Notes under the pieces: model-generated | Databases searched by the model: none | What the model saw: the letters and a program-made list of their open reading frames with translations, nothing else | What the model was told of the DNA's origin: nothing | Assembly (NCBI GenBank): GCA_018821535.1 | Contig: JAHJLV010000060.1 | Location: 62,001-126,000 of the forward strand | Direction of reading: 5' to 3' | Origin: Pseudomonadota bacterium | GTDB lineage: Bacteria; Desulfobacterota; Desulfobacteria; Desulfobacterales; Desulfobacteraceae | DNA: 64,000 nucleotides | Position numbers and translations under genes: made by a program | Shown: positions 1 through 8,379 of the stretch, in pieces | How the letters are laid out: each line of letters starts with the position of its first letter | How positions within the stretch are numbered: the stretch's first letter is position 1

Positions 1-2
1 AT

Positions 3-1412
3 GAAAATTTAATCGGCTGGATCAACCGAGCCCAGGTGGTTAAAAAACAACTGTTTGCAACGGCAAAGGGTAAAATCGGTTCTGATCTTCATGACAGCGC
101 CACCTGGTACTCCAGTGATGTGTCCGGGTTTGCAGCAAAAGCTGTCACAGTCGGTGTATTATCCACAGTAAATGAAGATGTCAGATCGCTTAGAGAATTG
201 CTGATTCTGGGTCTTAAAGGGATCTCGGCCTATGCGGATCATGCAGCGGTTCTGGGTGTAACCCGCAAAGAAATCTGGGATTTTCTGTATGATGCCCTTG
301 CATCCACAACTCAGGATCTTACAGTGGATGAAATGGTGGCAAAGGTGCTAAAGGCCGGTGAAATCACGGTAACCACGATGGCGGCGTTAGACGAAGCCAA
401 TACCACTGCATATGGGAATCCGGAAGTGAGCCAGGTTAACATCGGTGTGGGATCTAATCCTGGAATATTAATTTCCGGACATGATCTTAAAGATATGGAA
501 GAACTGTTGAAACAGACGGATGGAACCGGTATTGATGTTTATACCCATGGTGAAATGCTGCCGGCAAATTACTATCCTGCATTTAAAAAATTCAGTCACC
601 TCAAGGGAAATTACGGCGGGTCCTGGTGGCACCAGAATGAGGAATTTGAATCCTTTAACGGGCCTGTTCTGATGACCACCAATTGTGTGGTTCCATTGAA
701 AAAACAAAGCACGTATCTGGACAGACTGTTTACAACAGGGGTTACATCTTATCCTGGTGCAGTTCATATTGCGGACAGGGTAAATGGCGGTGCCAAAGAT
801 TTTTCTGCCGTTATTTCAAAGGCAAAAACCTGCAGTGCGCCAACACAAATTGAAACCGGAACCATTGTGGGCGGGTTTGCCCATAATCAGGTACTGGCCC
901 TTGCGGATAAAGTGGTGGCAGCGGTTAAATCCGGTGCGATTAAACGATTTGTGGTTATGGCAGGATGTGACGGTCGCCAGAAAGACAGAAACTATTTTAC
1001 GCAAGTGGCAGAAAAACTGCCAAAAGATGCAGTGATTTTGACTGCAGGGTGTGCCAAATACCGCTATAATAAACTGAACCTGGGAGATATCAATGGCATT
1101 CCAAGGGTTCTGGATGCAGGTCAGTGCAATGACTGCTACTCTTTGGCGGTGATTGCGCTTAAACTTAAGGAGGTGTTCGGTCTGGAGGATATTAATGATC
1201 TGCCGATATCCTTTGATATCGGCTGGTATGAGCAAAAAGCAGTTGCGGTACTTCTTGCGCTGCTTCATCTGGGAATAAAGGGTATTCGCTTAGGGCCCAC
1301 ACTTCCTGCGTTTGTATCCCCGGCTGTGCTGAATGTGCTGGTGGAAAATTTTAATATTAAACCCATTACAGATCCTGATACTGATGTTGCAGCAATCATG
1401 CAGGGTAAATAA
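3..1412 (+). CDS. hcp: Hydroxylamine reductase / hybrid cluster protein, 5'-truncated by window edge
   Basis: The reading frame is open from base 3, so the start lies outside the window. About 470 residues remain of a family usually near 540; the N-terminal cysteine cluster that binds the cubane is missing only because of the window edge. The visible part has the Hcp hallmarks: a helical GLKGISAYADHA segment, the motif NCVVPLK, the C-terminal CAKYRYN and GQCNDCYS cysteines that bind the hybrid Fe-S-O cluster, and GIKGIRLGPTLPAF near the end. Family knowledge: Hcp is a cytoplasmic redox enzyme that reduces nitric oxide or hydroxylamine and protects anaerobes against nitrosative stress. It heads an apparent operon with the next three genes. 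Confidence 0.96.
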   Translation, partial: ENLIGWINRAQVVKKQLFATAKGKIGSDLHDSATWYSSDVSGFAAKAVTVGVLSTVNEDVRSLRELLILGLKGISAYADHAAVLGVTRKEIWDFLYDALASTTQDLTVDEMVAKVLKAGEITVTTMAALDEANTTAYGNPEVSQVNIGVGSNPGILISGHDLKDMEELLKQTDGTGIDVYTHGEMLPANYYPAFKKFSHLKGNYGGSWWHQNEEFESFNGPVLMTTNCVVPLKKQSTYLDRLFTTGVTSYPGAVHIADRVNGGAKDFSAVISKAKTCSAPTQIETGTIVGGFAHNQVLALADKVVAAVKSGAIKRFVVMAGCDGRQKDRNYFTQVAEKLPKDAVILTAGCAKYRYNKLNLGDINGIPRVLDAGQCNDCYSLAVIALKLKEVFGLEDINDLPISFDIGWYEQKAVAVLLALLHLGIKGIRLGPTLPAFVSPAVLNVLVENFNIKPITDPDTDVAAIMQGK

Positions 1413-1427
1413 ATAGAACAAAAACCG

Positions 1428-1455
1428 CCGGTGCAGGAAGATTGTCCTGCACCGG
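1428..1455 (+). other. Perfect 11-bp stem-loop between hcp and the next gene
   Basis: CCGGTGCAGGA and its exact complement TCCTGCACCGG flank a 6-nt loop. No run of T follows; the ribosome-binding site AAAGGAGG of the next gene lies about 25 bases downstream. A stem of this strength inside an operon could stabilise the hcp mRNA 3' end or cause partial termination, so that hcp is made in excess of the downstream proteins. It is not a canonical terminator. Confidence 0.6.
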
Positions 1456-1491
1456 TACTCCCCTTACACTAAATTTTAAAGGAGGCTGCAT

Positions 1492-2226
1492 ATGAAATGT
1501 CCGGGGCAGGATACCCAATACTGGAATGAAAACGCTATTTTTGAAACACAATGTCCGGAGTGCGGTCATCCCATGGAGTTTTTCAAGGATGACGCCACCC
1601 GGCGATGCGGCGGATGCCAAAAAAAAATCGTTAATCCCAAAATGGATTTTGGCTGTGCATCTTACTGCCAGTTTGCCGAGCAATGTCTGGGAGCGCTGCC
1701 GGAAGAGTTTATAGCCAAGCGCGATGATTTATTAAAGGACCGGGTGGCCGTAGAGATGAAAAGATATATGGGTACGGATTTTAAACGGATCGGTCACGCA
1801 GCAAAGATGGCAGGGTATGCAGAAAAAATCGGCAAAAAAGAAAAAGCCAATCTGCCGGTGATTCTGTGTGCAGCATACCTGTATGATATCGGAATAAAAA
1901 ATGCACAGGAAAAATATAATTCTGCTGCGCCTGAAGATGTTCAGAATGAAAGTTTGATCGTGGCCAGAGATTTGATGGAAAAACTGGGTGCCAAAGAAGA
2001 ATTGATCGCACAGATTATAGCAATCGTGTCAGATCACAGCCGTCCGGCAGAGGATGCGGACTTAAGCCGTAAAGTGCTCCATGATGCAGATATGCTGGCT
2101 CATATGGCCACCTGCGAAAAGAAAAGTGCAGTGGATGATACAGAATTTATGGCCAAACTGGACCGCCTGTTTTTAACACAAGCTGGAAATGAACTGGCAA
2201 AACAGGTGCTGGTGGACGTTAAATAG
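1492..2226 (+). CDS. Zn-ribbon / degenerate HD-domain protein of the hcp operon
   Basis: The protein has 244 residues and starts at ATG behind a strong AAAGGAGG. The N-terminus carries cysteine pairs C21/C24 and C39/C42, a zinc ribbon, then C55, C59 and C65, which could hold a further metal or Fe-S cluster. Residues about 95-205 follow the helical pattern of an HD phosphohydrolase (H102, the AAYLYDIG block, DHSRP, LHDADMLAHM). The defining HD pair is Y131-D132 instead of H-D, so hydrolase activity is doubtful. Proteins of this kind sit next to hcp in sulfate reducers and are usually annotated as HD-domain proteins. A role in sensing or in maturation of the hybrid cluster is inference only. 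Confidence 0.8.
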   Translation: MKCPGQDTQYWNENAIFETQCPECGHPMEFFKDDATRRCGGCQKKIVNPKMDFGCASYCQFAEQCLGALPEEFIAKRDDLLKDRVAVEMKRYMGTDFKRIGHAAKMAGYAEKIGKKEKANLPVILCAAYLYDIGIKNAQEKYNSAAPEDVQNESLIVARDLMEKLGAKEELIAQIIAIVSDHSRPAEDADLSRKVLHDADMLAHMATCEKKSAVDDTEFMAKLDRLFLTQAGNELAKQVLVDVK

Positions 2227-2290
2227 GAAACTCAATGGATAATAGAAAAGATCTGCTATTCATTTTGATATAAAAATAAGGAGAATTTCC

Positions 2291-3046
2291 ATGAAAGTGA
2301 TGAGAAAAATAATTGAAATCGATGAAGAACGCTGCAATGGATGTGGTAATTGCGTGCTTGCCTGTGCCGAAGGTGCCATTCAGATCATTGATGGTAAAGC
2401 CAAGGTCATTGCAGATAAATATTGTGATGGTCTGGGGGCCTGTATCGGTGACTGCCCTGAAGATGCTTTGAAAATTATTGAACGGGAAGCCGATGATTTT
2501 GATGAGGCGGCTGTTGAAGAACTATTAAAACAAAAAGAAAAAGCAACAAAGCCGTCCGAAACCATTGCCTGCGGGTGTTCATCTTCAGTGGTTCAAACAT
2601 TTCCTGCAGCTTCTGCAGAAAAATCCACCGATTGCGCATGCGCCAATAAAGCTGTTTCACATTCTGTCAGCGGCGGGGTTTCTTCGCTTGGGCACTGGCC
2701 GGTTCAGATTAAACTGGTGCCTGCAGGCGCACCTTTTTTGAAAGGCGCTCATCTGGTGATAGCAGCAGATTGTGTGCCCGTGGCGTACCCGACCTTTCAT
2801 GCGGATTTTCTTAAAGGAAATGCGGTCATGATCGGGTGTCCAAAATTTGATGATGCAGATGCCTATGTTGAAAAACTGTCCCAGGTTTTTGCGGTTTCCG
2901 GTATCAAGGCCATAACCGTGGTTAGAATGGAAGTGCCCTGTTGTTCTGCACTGCCCATGATTGTTACAAAGGCCCTTGCAAAATCCGGGGCAAAAATACC
3001 GCTTGAGGAAGTTGTGGTCACAGCCCAGGGGAAAATCCTTTCATGA
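2291..3046 (+). CDS. 4Fe-4S ferredoxin-like protein of the hcp operon
   Basis: 251 residues, ATG start 7 nt after AAGGAG. Residues 10-65 contain two [4Fe-4S] motifs, CNGCGNCVLAC and CDGLGACIGDCPED. A cysteine-rich linker (CGCSSSV, CACANKA) leads into a C-terminal domain of about 110 residues with conserved-looking cysteines in IAADCVPVAY, IGCPKFDD and EVPCCSALP. Proteins with this layout are the usual hcp partner in sulfate reducers and are thought to deliver electrons to Hcp. Its stop overlaps the next start (ATGA at 3043-3046), which implies translational coupling. Confidence 0.88.
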   Translation: MKVMRKIIEIDEERCNGCGNCVLACAEGAIQIIDGKAKVIADKYCDGLGACIGDCPEDALKIIEREADDFDEAAVEELLKQKEKATKPSETIACGCSSSVVQTFPAASAEKSTDCACANKAVSHSVSGGVSSLGHWPVQIKLVPAGAPFLKGAHLVIAADCVPVAYPTFHADFLKGNAVMIGCPKFDDADAYVEKLSQVFAVSGIKAITVVRMEVPCCSALPMIVTKALAKSGAKIPLEEVVVTAQGKILS

Positions 3047-3669
3047 AATGGGAAAAAGAGATAAGGGGGTATGAAGTCTCTGCCTGTTTCGGGGCAAATG
3101 GCTGCCCGAATGTGGCCTATTCTTCCCAGGCGCTTGTCAAGGATATTGAGCTTATTTTTCAAAAAGCAGACATCCGCGGTTTTTTAAAGAACACGGTTGA
3201 AGGAGATTTGAAATTTCATCATGAATTCCGGGTATCTGTTTCCGATTGCCCCAATGCCTGCTCCCGGCCCCAGATTGTGGATATCGGGATCATCGGGGCT
3301 GCGATTCCCGGTGTTTCAGATGAGCCCTGCACCCGGTGTATGGCCTGTGTTGAAGCGTGCAGGGAAAAGGCCATTGTGCTGGAAACAGACCAGCCAATGC
3401 CTTTAATCAATATGGACCTGTGTCTGATGTGCAAACAATGTATTCTGGCCTGTCCCGCTGGAGCCCTTGAGGAAAAACAAAACGGGTTCCATGTGTTTTT
3501 AGGCGGCAGATTAGGCCGTCATCCAAGGCTTGCCATGGAAATTGCCGGTCTTAAAACCCACGCCGAAGTTCTTGCAGTTGTTAAAAACAGCATCGCTTTT
3601 TACAAGAAGAATTCAAAAAACGGTCAGCGCTTTTCTCAAATCCTTTCTTCTGTTGACCAGGTTTTATAA
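3043..3669 (+). CDS. Small siroheme/[4Fe-4S] sulfite- or nitrite-reductase-like protein with two ferredoxin clusters
   Basis: 208 residues. C15-X5-C21 and C69-X3-C73 form the complete cysteine signature that holds the coupled siroheme-[4Fe-4S] centre in sulfite and nitrite reductases. Residues about 95-140 add two ferredoxin motifs (CTRCMACVEAC, CLMCKQCILAC). The length resembles the single-domain low-molecular-weight assimilatory-type sulfite reductases of sulfate reducers rather than the roughly 400-residue DsrA/DsrB. Coupling by ATGA to the ferredoxin gene and placement behind hcp suggest reduction of a nitrogen oxide or sulfite during nitrosative stress. The substrate is not visible in the sequence. 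The gene end overlaps the convergent DUF342 gene by six bases. Confidence 0.85.
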   Translation: MKWEKEIRGYEVSACFGANGCPNVAYSSQALVKDIELIFQKADIRGFLKNTVEGDLKFHHEFRVSVSDCPNACSRPQIVDIGIIGAAIPGVSDEPCTRCMACVEACREKAIVLETDQPMPLINMDLCLMCKQCILACPAGALEEKQNGFHVFLGGRLGRHPRLAMEIAGLKTHAEVLAVVKNSIAFYKKNSKNGQRFSQILSSVDQVL

Positions 3670-5955
3670 ATTTTTTTGAATATAAATTTTGTATTGCTGA
3701 TCTTCTGTTTGTTTTTCTGCTGCTAAAATGTTTTTTTCAAGCGTTTCTATTGCTGTGGATGAATAAATCCCTGAGAGAATTGTCCCTGGAAAAGCAGTTC
3801 CATGTATTTTTACTCTTGAAGTGCTCTGTTCTTTTCTTGCCCACTCAAAAAATGCAAATAAATCTATTTTGAGTTCATGGATTTTATTTTTTATACCCGG
3901 CTCGATGTCTTTGATTTTTTTTTCAAGAAGATCTGCTTCTTTTTCATATCTGTTTTTTGTTTGATTTAAATTTTTAAGAGAGGCAATAGAGCCTTTGATT
4001 TTTTTTTCAAAACTGTTGATCAGTTTAATAATATTTTCCAGATTCTCCTTTGATGCAAAATCTTTTTTTTTTCTGAATTCCTGAGCAAGTTTTTCTTTCT
4101 TGTTTTTTGCACGGTCATGAAAAATTTTAAGCTCAAGCATTTTCTGAAATATTTTTTTTGCATAATATTTTTGCTCTGCTTTTCTTTCCTGAAATTCGCT
4201 GAGTTCCTGGGTGATGTTTGTAATTTTTATTTCATATTGCCGTACTTTTTCGAGAATATGGTGCTCGGTTCCTGCGCCAAGAACACAGGGTCTTGTTCTC
4301 TGGTTTCCAGCGCCAGAGATTTCGATTCCTTTTTTCCCATACAGGCTGGAAGAAACCACATGGCATCGGGGTGAATCGATTTTCCCGCTGCTGAAAACTT
4401 GAGAATCAATGACTTCATTTTCGATATAAATATTTCCAAAGGTTTCAATTCGGCAATTATGCAGATATCGTGCATAGATATCTCCTTGAGCGCTGATAAC
4501 TGAATCTGTTATACCGACTCTGGATTTCACATCGCCAATGGCCTCTATCCTTGCGCCTCTTATTTCTTCTGCATTAATTTGTCCGGCATAAACAGGATAT
4601 GCACCTGTCAGCACACCGGATATGTTCAGGCTGGCATACTCTTCCAGAGGACCATATCTTAGGTCAGCGTCTTCCAGTACATTTATGACGGGATGAACAA
4701 ACAGCTTTCTTTCAATGGATAGAGAGGGAAAACCCGTTTTTCCGGCAAACGCCTTGGTTTCATCTTTTGACATTCGAACTCCGCTGGCACACCTGAAAGT
4801 AAACACCTCCTCTTTTCTTTGTTCAATATTGTCTCCGAAAAGATTTTTTTTAAGATAAGCATCATTGCTCAAAACCTTTTCTGCAAGGGGTTCTCCTCTT
4901 TTTTTTTCAACCGTATCTATTTTTGAGGTATCAAACAGGTATCTGGCCTTCCGGCTTTTAATCAATTCCATGGAAAAATCCTGTTTGGCTGCGATAAACT
5001 GTGTTTTTCTCATATCCAGGCAGCATTGAATCATCGCATCCGGGTAGATGCCATATTTTATCCCTTTTTGTTCAAGTGCTGCTTTAATGTCCTGAAGACG
5101 GATATTTTCCTTTTTCTCAGAAAGAACAATTTCAGCTTCCATCTGGTCCTCAGAGATGATTACGTTGATATCCGCTTTTGTTTCCTGGTTAACTTTTCTT
5201 TTCTGTTCTTCTAATATACTGTTTTTTTGTTCAAGGGTTATAAATTTGAGGTCAACCATGATATCGCCCAGAATTTTTATGTGATGGTCTGCTTCAAAAG
5301 CTTTTTCCTGTATCCTCTGGGCAGCCTTAACCTGCTGGCTTGTGGCCAGTCCTTTTTCAATTATTGCAGCACAAAATTCATTGTCCAGTGCTTTTATCTG
5401 CAAGAATTGAGCTTCATATTCCGAAAGTTTCACATCCGGATTTAATTGTATTACATCCGGTTCCTTTTTGTCCTCCGGGTCTGACACAGGAGCAGGCTCT
5501 TTTTCCGGATTTTCTGAAAGTATTTTTTCTGCCTGGGCATCTAAAAGGATTTGTTCTTTCAGGATGGCATTTTTCTGTTTTTCTGTGATGACTTGAGATT
5601 CAACAAGAATATCACCGATCAGTTTTTTAATTTTTGCCGTTTTAAATATTTTTTTCTGAAGCAAAAGCGCCTTGTCAACGTCTTCCTGGGTTGCATATCC
5701 TTTTTCAATGGCTATTTTTCCAAACTCCTCTCCTTTCTTTTTAATAATAAGATATTCCTGGATTAATTTGAGGAGGCCGACCTGGTAGGCGGTTGCAAAT
5801 TTCTGGCTGACCATTACCGTTTCAAAGTCTAAGGTTTTATCCTGTTTTTCTTTCAATGCAGACAGGCGCTGTATATGCGAAAGCTGTTCACTGCTGATGG
5901 TCCCGTATTGAAGTGCAAGTTCGGGCAGAGATGGGATCTGGTTTGAATTTACCAA
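3664..5955 (-). CDS. FapA/DUF342 family polymer-like protein with GspE-N-like repeats
   Basis: 763 residues. The N-terminal half contains two copies of a helical module (FGKIAIEKGYATQEDVDKALLLQKK ... IGDILVESQVITEKQKNAIL, repeated near residues 180-250) that resembles the N-terminal domain of type II secretion/type IV pilus ATPases. The middle (about 390-560) is the FapA region, with short beta-helix rungs such as GDVKSRVGITDSVISAQGDIYARYL. The C-terminus (about 575-700) is a Lys/Glu-rich coiled coil. No signal peptide or membrane segment is evident. FapA-like proteins are linked to flagellar assembly or surface polymers in some bacteria, but no flagellar or pilus gene is nearby, so the role here is open. 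Confidence 0.75.
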   Translation of the reverse strand: MVNSNQIPSLPELALQYGTISSEQLSHIQRLSALKEKQDKTLDFETVMVSQKFATAYQVGLLKLIQEYLIIKKKGEEFGKIAIEKGYATQEDVDKALLLQKKIFKTAKIKKLIGDILVESQVITEKQKNAILKEQILLDAQAEKILSENPEKEPAPVSDPEDKKEPDVIQLNPDVKLSEYEAQFLQIKALDNEFCAAIIEKGLATSQQVKAAQRIQEKAFEADHHIKILGDIMVDLKFITLEQKNSILEEQKRKVNQETKADINVIISEDQMEAEIVLSEKKENIRLQDIKAALEQKGIKYGIYPDAMIQCCLDMRKTQFIAAKQDFSMELIKSRKARYLFDTSKIDTVEKKRGEPLAEKVLSNDAYLKKNLFGDNIEQRKEEVFTFRCASGVRMSKDETKAFAGKTGFPSLSIERKLFVHPVINVLEDADLRYGPLEEYASLNISGVLTGAYPVYAGQINAEEIRGARIEAIGDVKSRVGITDSVISAQGDIYARYLHNCRIETFGNIYIENEVIDSQVFSSGKIDSPRCHVVSSSLYGKKGIEISGAGNQRTRPCVLGAGTEHHILEKVRQYEIKITNITQELSEFQERKAEQKYYAKKIFQKMLELKIFHDRAKNKKEKLAQEFRKKKDFASKENLENIIKLINSFEKKIKGSIASLKNLNQTKNRYEKEADLLEKKIKDIEPGIKNKIHELKIDLFAFFEWARKEQSTSRVKIHGTAFPGTILSGIYSSTAIETLEKNILAAEKQTEDQQYKIYIQKNL

Positions 5956-6045
5956 GGTCTTTTCTTCCGTTTATTAGAGTGTAAATATATTCATCAATTA
6001 AAGATATGAAAAATAGCTAACAAAGTAAAATGATAAAATTTTATT

Positions 6046-7509
6046 TTATATGATATCCTTTATATTTATGTGGGTTTCAAAATGATCTTTTAAGAGTTCA
6101 TAGTTTGTATTTCTGGAGGAGGATATGTCCTCCGGAAGATCTGTGATTTTAACATCGATCCATTCCAGCCATTTTTTGATTATTTCCTGTGAATCAAAAA
6201 AACCATGAATATAGGTGCCGGCAATTTTTTTATCTTCTGTTATGCAGCCGTCAATGTCCTGGCAGGGTTTTGCATTCCGGCTCAGAACATTCAGCAGGGC
6301 CTGATTTTGGTTTATCCGGGTGTGGCCCATATGAATTTCATATCCATTGCCGCTGGCTTTGTCCCATTTGAATTCGCTGAGCGTGGTCGTTTTCGGGGCT
6401 TTTAATGTGGTTTGGATTGGCAAAAACCCCAATGCTTTTGTTTCCCCCGGGGGGCCTTCAAGTCCGTCTGGATCATCCACAAACTCACCCAGCATCTGAT
6501 AGCCGCCGCATATTCCGAAAAGATATCCCTGCTCCCTGGTATACGCTTCAAGATCTGTTTTAAAGTGTCTGGTGAGCCAGTCAAGGTCTGCCCGGGTGTT
6601 TTTGGACCCGGGAATGATAACCGCGTTAAATTTTTTCAGATGCTGAGGGGAGTCAAAAAAAATGGTCTGCAGCCCTGATATTTTTGACAACGCATGAAAA
6701 TCAGTAAAGTTTGCAATATGCGGAAGCCGGATAATTCCTATGGCAGGTTTGTTCTGACTGAAATTTTTAAAATTATTGCAGGTTTCGATTTCAACAGAAT
6801 CTTCAGCATCAATTTTAAAATGAGAATACCAGGGCAGAACCCCATAAACTTTTTTGCCTGTTTTGCGTTCTATCCAGGCGGCACCATCCTGGAACAGATT
6901 AATATCTCCACGAAAGCGATTAATGATAAACCCTTTTACCATATCCCGGTAGTTTTGAGGAAGACATTCAAGGGTGCCCACAAGCTGACCAAAGACCCCT
7001 CCCCTGTGAATGTCAGCAACAATTATCACGTCGGCATCTGCATATTGCGCCATGGAAAAATTTACAATATCATTTGGCATTAAATTTACTTCTGCACAGG
7101 AGCCTGCTCCTTCAAGGACGATTCGATCAAACCGGGTTTTCAGTCTGTCGAATGCCTCACAGGATTTTTTAAAATAATAGTCCTTGTTTTTGTGATAACT
7201 CATTGCCGTATGGTCACCGTGCACCTTGCCATTCAAAATGATTTGGGAGTGCTTTTCGCCTGTGGGTTTTAATAAAATCGGATTCATGTCTACATGGGGA
7301 ACAATTTTTGCGGCCTCTGCCTGCACGATCTGGGCCCTTCCCATTTCAAGACCCTCAGGCGTAATACCCGAGTTATTGGACATATTCTGGGATTTAAAAG
7401 GGGCAACACTGATCCCTCTGTCGGCAAATAACCTGCAAAGAGCCGCAGCTACTATGCTTTTGCCCACATCAGACCCAGTGCCCAAAACAGCAATGTTTTT
7501 TTTCATCAT
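6046..7509 (-). CDS. cobQ: Cobyric acid synthase (adenosylcobyrate glutamine amidotransferase)
   Basis: 487 residues. The N-terminal P-loop-like ATPase domain (VLGTGSDVGKSIVAAALCRLF, FKSQNMSNNS, EGAGSCAEVNL) is followed by a type I glutamine amidotransferase domain with the nucleophile in FGICGGYQML and the late histidine in GTYIHGFFD. The enzyme amidates carboxylates b, d, e and g of adenosylcobyrinic acid a,c-diamide in the cytoplasm. The gene overlaps the stop of cobO by four bases, so the two are co-translated and act in sequence in the corrinoid pathway. Confidence 0.96.
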   Translation of the reverse strand: MMKKNIAVLGTGSDVGKSIVAAALCRLFADRGISVAPFKSQNMSNNSGITPEGLEMGRAQIVQAEAAKIVPHVDMNPILLKPTGEKHSQIILNGKVHGDHTAMSYHKNKDYYFKKSCEAFDRLKTRFDRIVLEGAGSCAEVNLMPNDIVNFSMAQYADADVIIVADIHRGGVFGQLVGTLECLPQNYRDMVKGFIINRFRGDINLFQDGAAWIERKTGKKVYGVLPWYSHFKIDAEDSVEIETCNNFKNFSQNKPAIGIIRLPHIANFTDFHALSKISGLQTIFFDSPQHLKKFNAVIIPGSKNTRADLDWLTRHFKTDLEAYTREQGYLFGICGGYQMLGEFVDDPDGLEGPPGETKALGFLPIQTTLKAPKTTTLSEFKWDKASGNGYEIHMGHTRINQNQALLNVLSRNAKPCQDIDGCITEDKKIAGTYIHGFFDSQEIIKKWLEWIDVKITDLPEDISSSRNTNYELLKDHFETHINIKDII

Positions 7510-8018
7510 TTCTCGATTCCCGGGCGGGCTTTTATCCCCTGTGTATAATAATGTTTGATCTCTTTCATTTCGGTAACCAGGTCTGCCCGGTCTATAATTT
7601 TTTGGGTCGCCCCCCTTCCGGTTATGATCAATTCAACATGGTCGGGTTTCATTTCCATCAGGGTCAGCATCTCTTCTTCAGAAAACAGCCCGCACATCAG
7701 CGCAACATTGGCTTCTTCTGCGATAACAACATCATGCTTACCCGCTTTTAAAAGCTCGCACAGCCTAAGGTACCCGGCTTGGCCAGCCGTAATATCTTCT
7801 TTGGATGGTTTGCCTTTTACAAATCTCCCCAGTCCGTATTGTTCAATACTGATATTCTTAAATTGGGACAGCGCCTTGATTTCTGAATAGTCGCCATTTT
7901 TCAGAAACTGGACGATATAGACATTCAGGCCGGCGCCTGCGGCACGGACTGCAAGACCGATGCTTGCAGTTGTCTTGCCTTTTCCGTTTCCGGTATAAAC
8001 CTGGATATATCCTTTCAT
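7506..8018 (-). CDS. cobO: Cob(I)yrinic acid a,c-diamide adenosyltransferase (CobO/BtuR type)
   Basis: 170 residues from ATG at 8018 (MKGYIQVYTGNGKGKTT). That start has GGAG seven bases upstream, whereas the upstream in-frame ATG at 8033 overlaps that ribosome-binding site and adds residues not usual in the family. The P-loop GNGKGKTTA is complete and the conserved VIAEEANVAL segment is present. The enzyme transfers the adenosyl group of ATP to cobalt. It is followed by cobQ with a four-base overlap. I looked upstream for a cobalamin riboswitch and saw no B12-box. Confidence 0.94.
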   Translation of the reverse strand: MKGYIQVYTGNGKGKTTASIGLAVRAAGAGLNVYIVQFLKNGDYSEIKALSQFKNISIEQYGLGRFVKGKPSKEDITAGQAGYLRLCELLKAGKHDVVIAEEANVALMCGLFSEEEMLTLMEMKPDHVELIITGRGATQKIIDRADLVTEMKEIKHYYTQGIKARPGIEK

Positions 8019-8192
8019 TTTCAATCTCCACAATCATATCTGCGTACATAATCTGCCGATAACACGTCCGGCAGTTCATTATCTTTTCTTTATATATGTT
8101 TTTTGGCACTTTTGAAAGATGTGCTTTTTATTAAAGCATACCTGCAATATCATGCTTTACGGATCATGCTTTCGGGGGATCAAAAATTTCAT

Positions 8193-8208
8193 GGTTTCAC
8201 GTGAAACG
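8193..8208. promoter_or_regulatory. parS-like ParB-binding palindrome, copy 1
   Basis: GGTTTCACGTGAAACG contains the perfect 14-bp palindrome GTTTCACGTGAAAC and matches the widely conserved bacterial parS 16-mer (TGTTTCACGTGAAACA) at all but the two outermost bases. It lies in the 361-base gap between trkH and cobO, which holds no gene. A second copy lies 112 bp away, centre to centre. Confidence 0.8.
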
Positions 8209-8304
8209 GCCGACATTGATCTGATTACGGCGTGTATGTACTTTTGATTTGATTTTTTTACATGGGATTTTTCTGTCTGACATCTGCACGATTACCCATT
8301 GTGT

Positions 8305-8320
8305 TGTTTCATGTGAAACA
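8305..8320. promoter_or_regulatory. parS-like ParB-binding palindrome, copy 2
   Basis: TGTTTCATGTGAAACA differs from the parS consensus at one central base. The palindrome extends three bases further on each side (8302-8323), so the arms TGTTGTTTCA/TGAAACAACA are fully complementary around a central TG. With copy 1 it forms a pair in one intergenic region. No parA, parB or dnaA gene is in the window. In bacteria with ParABS, such sites mark the origin-proximal part of the chromosome. Confidence 0.82.
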
Positions 8321-8379
8321 ACAGTTCGCTTGCTCTTTGTAGAAAGGTGCTTTGATGGAAATATCAGGAATGTTTGTTG

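Noticed and set aside
7858..8109. Minus-strand frame over the cobO start with several cysteines (NCRTCYRQ)
   Set aside because: Most of it overlaps cobO in another frame and its composition there follows the cobO codons; not supported as a gene.
8019..8379. Cobalamin riboswitch upstream of cobO
   Set aside because: No B12-box or recognisable pseudoknot pairing; the gap is instead marked by the two parS-like sites.
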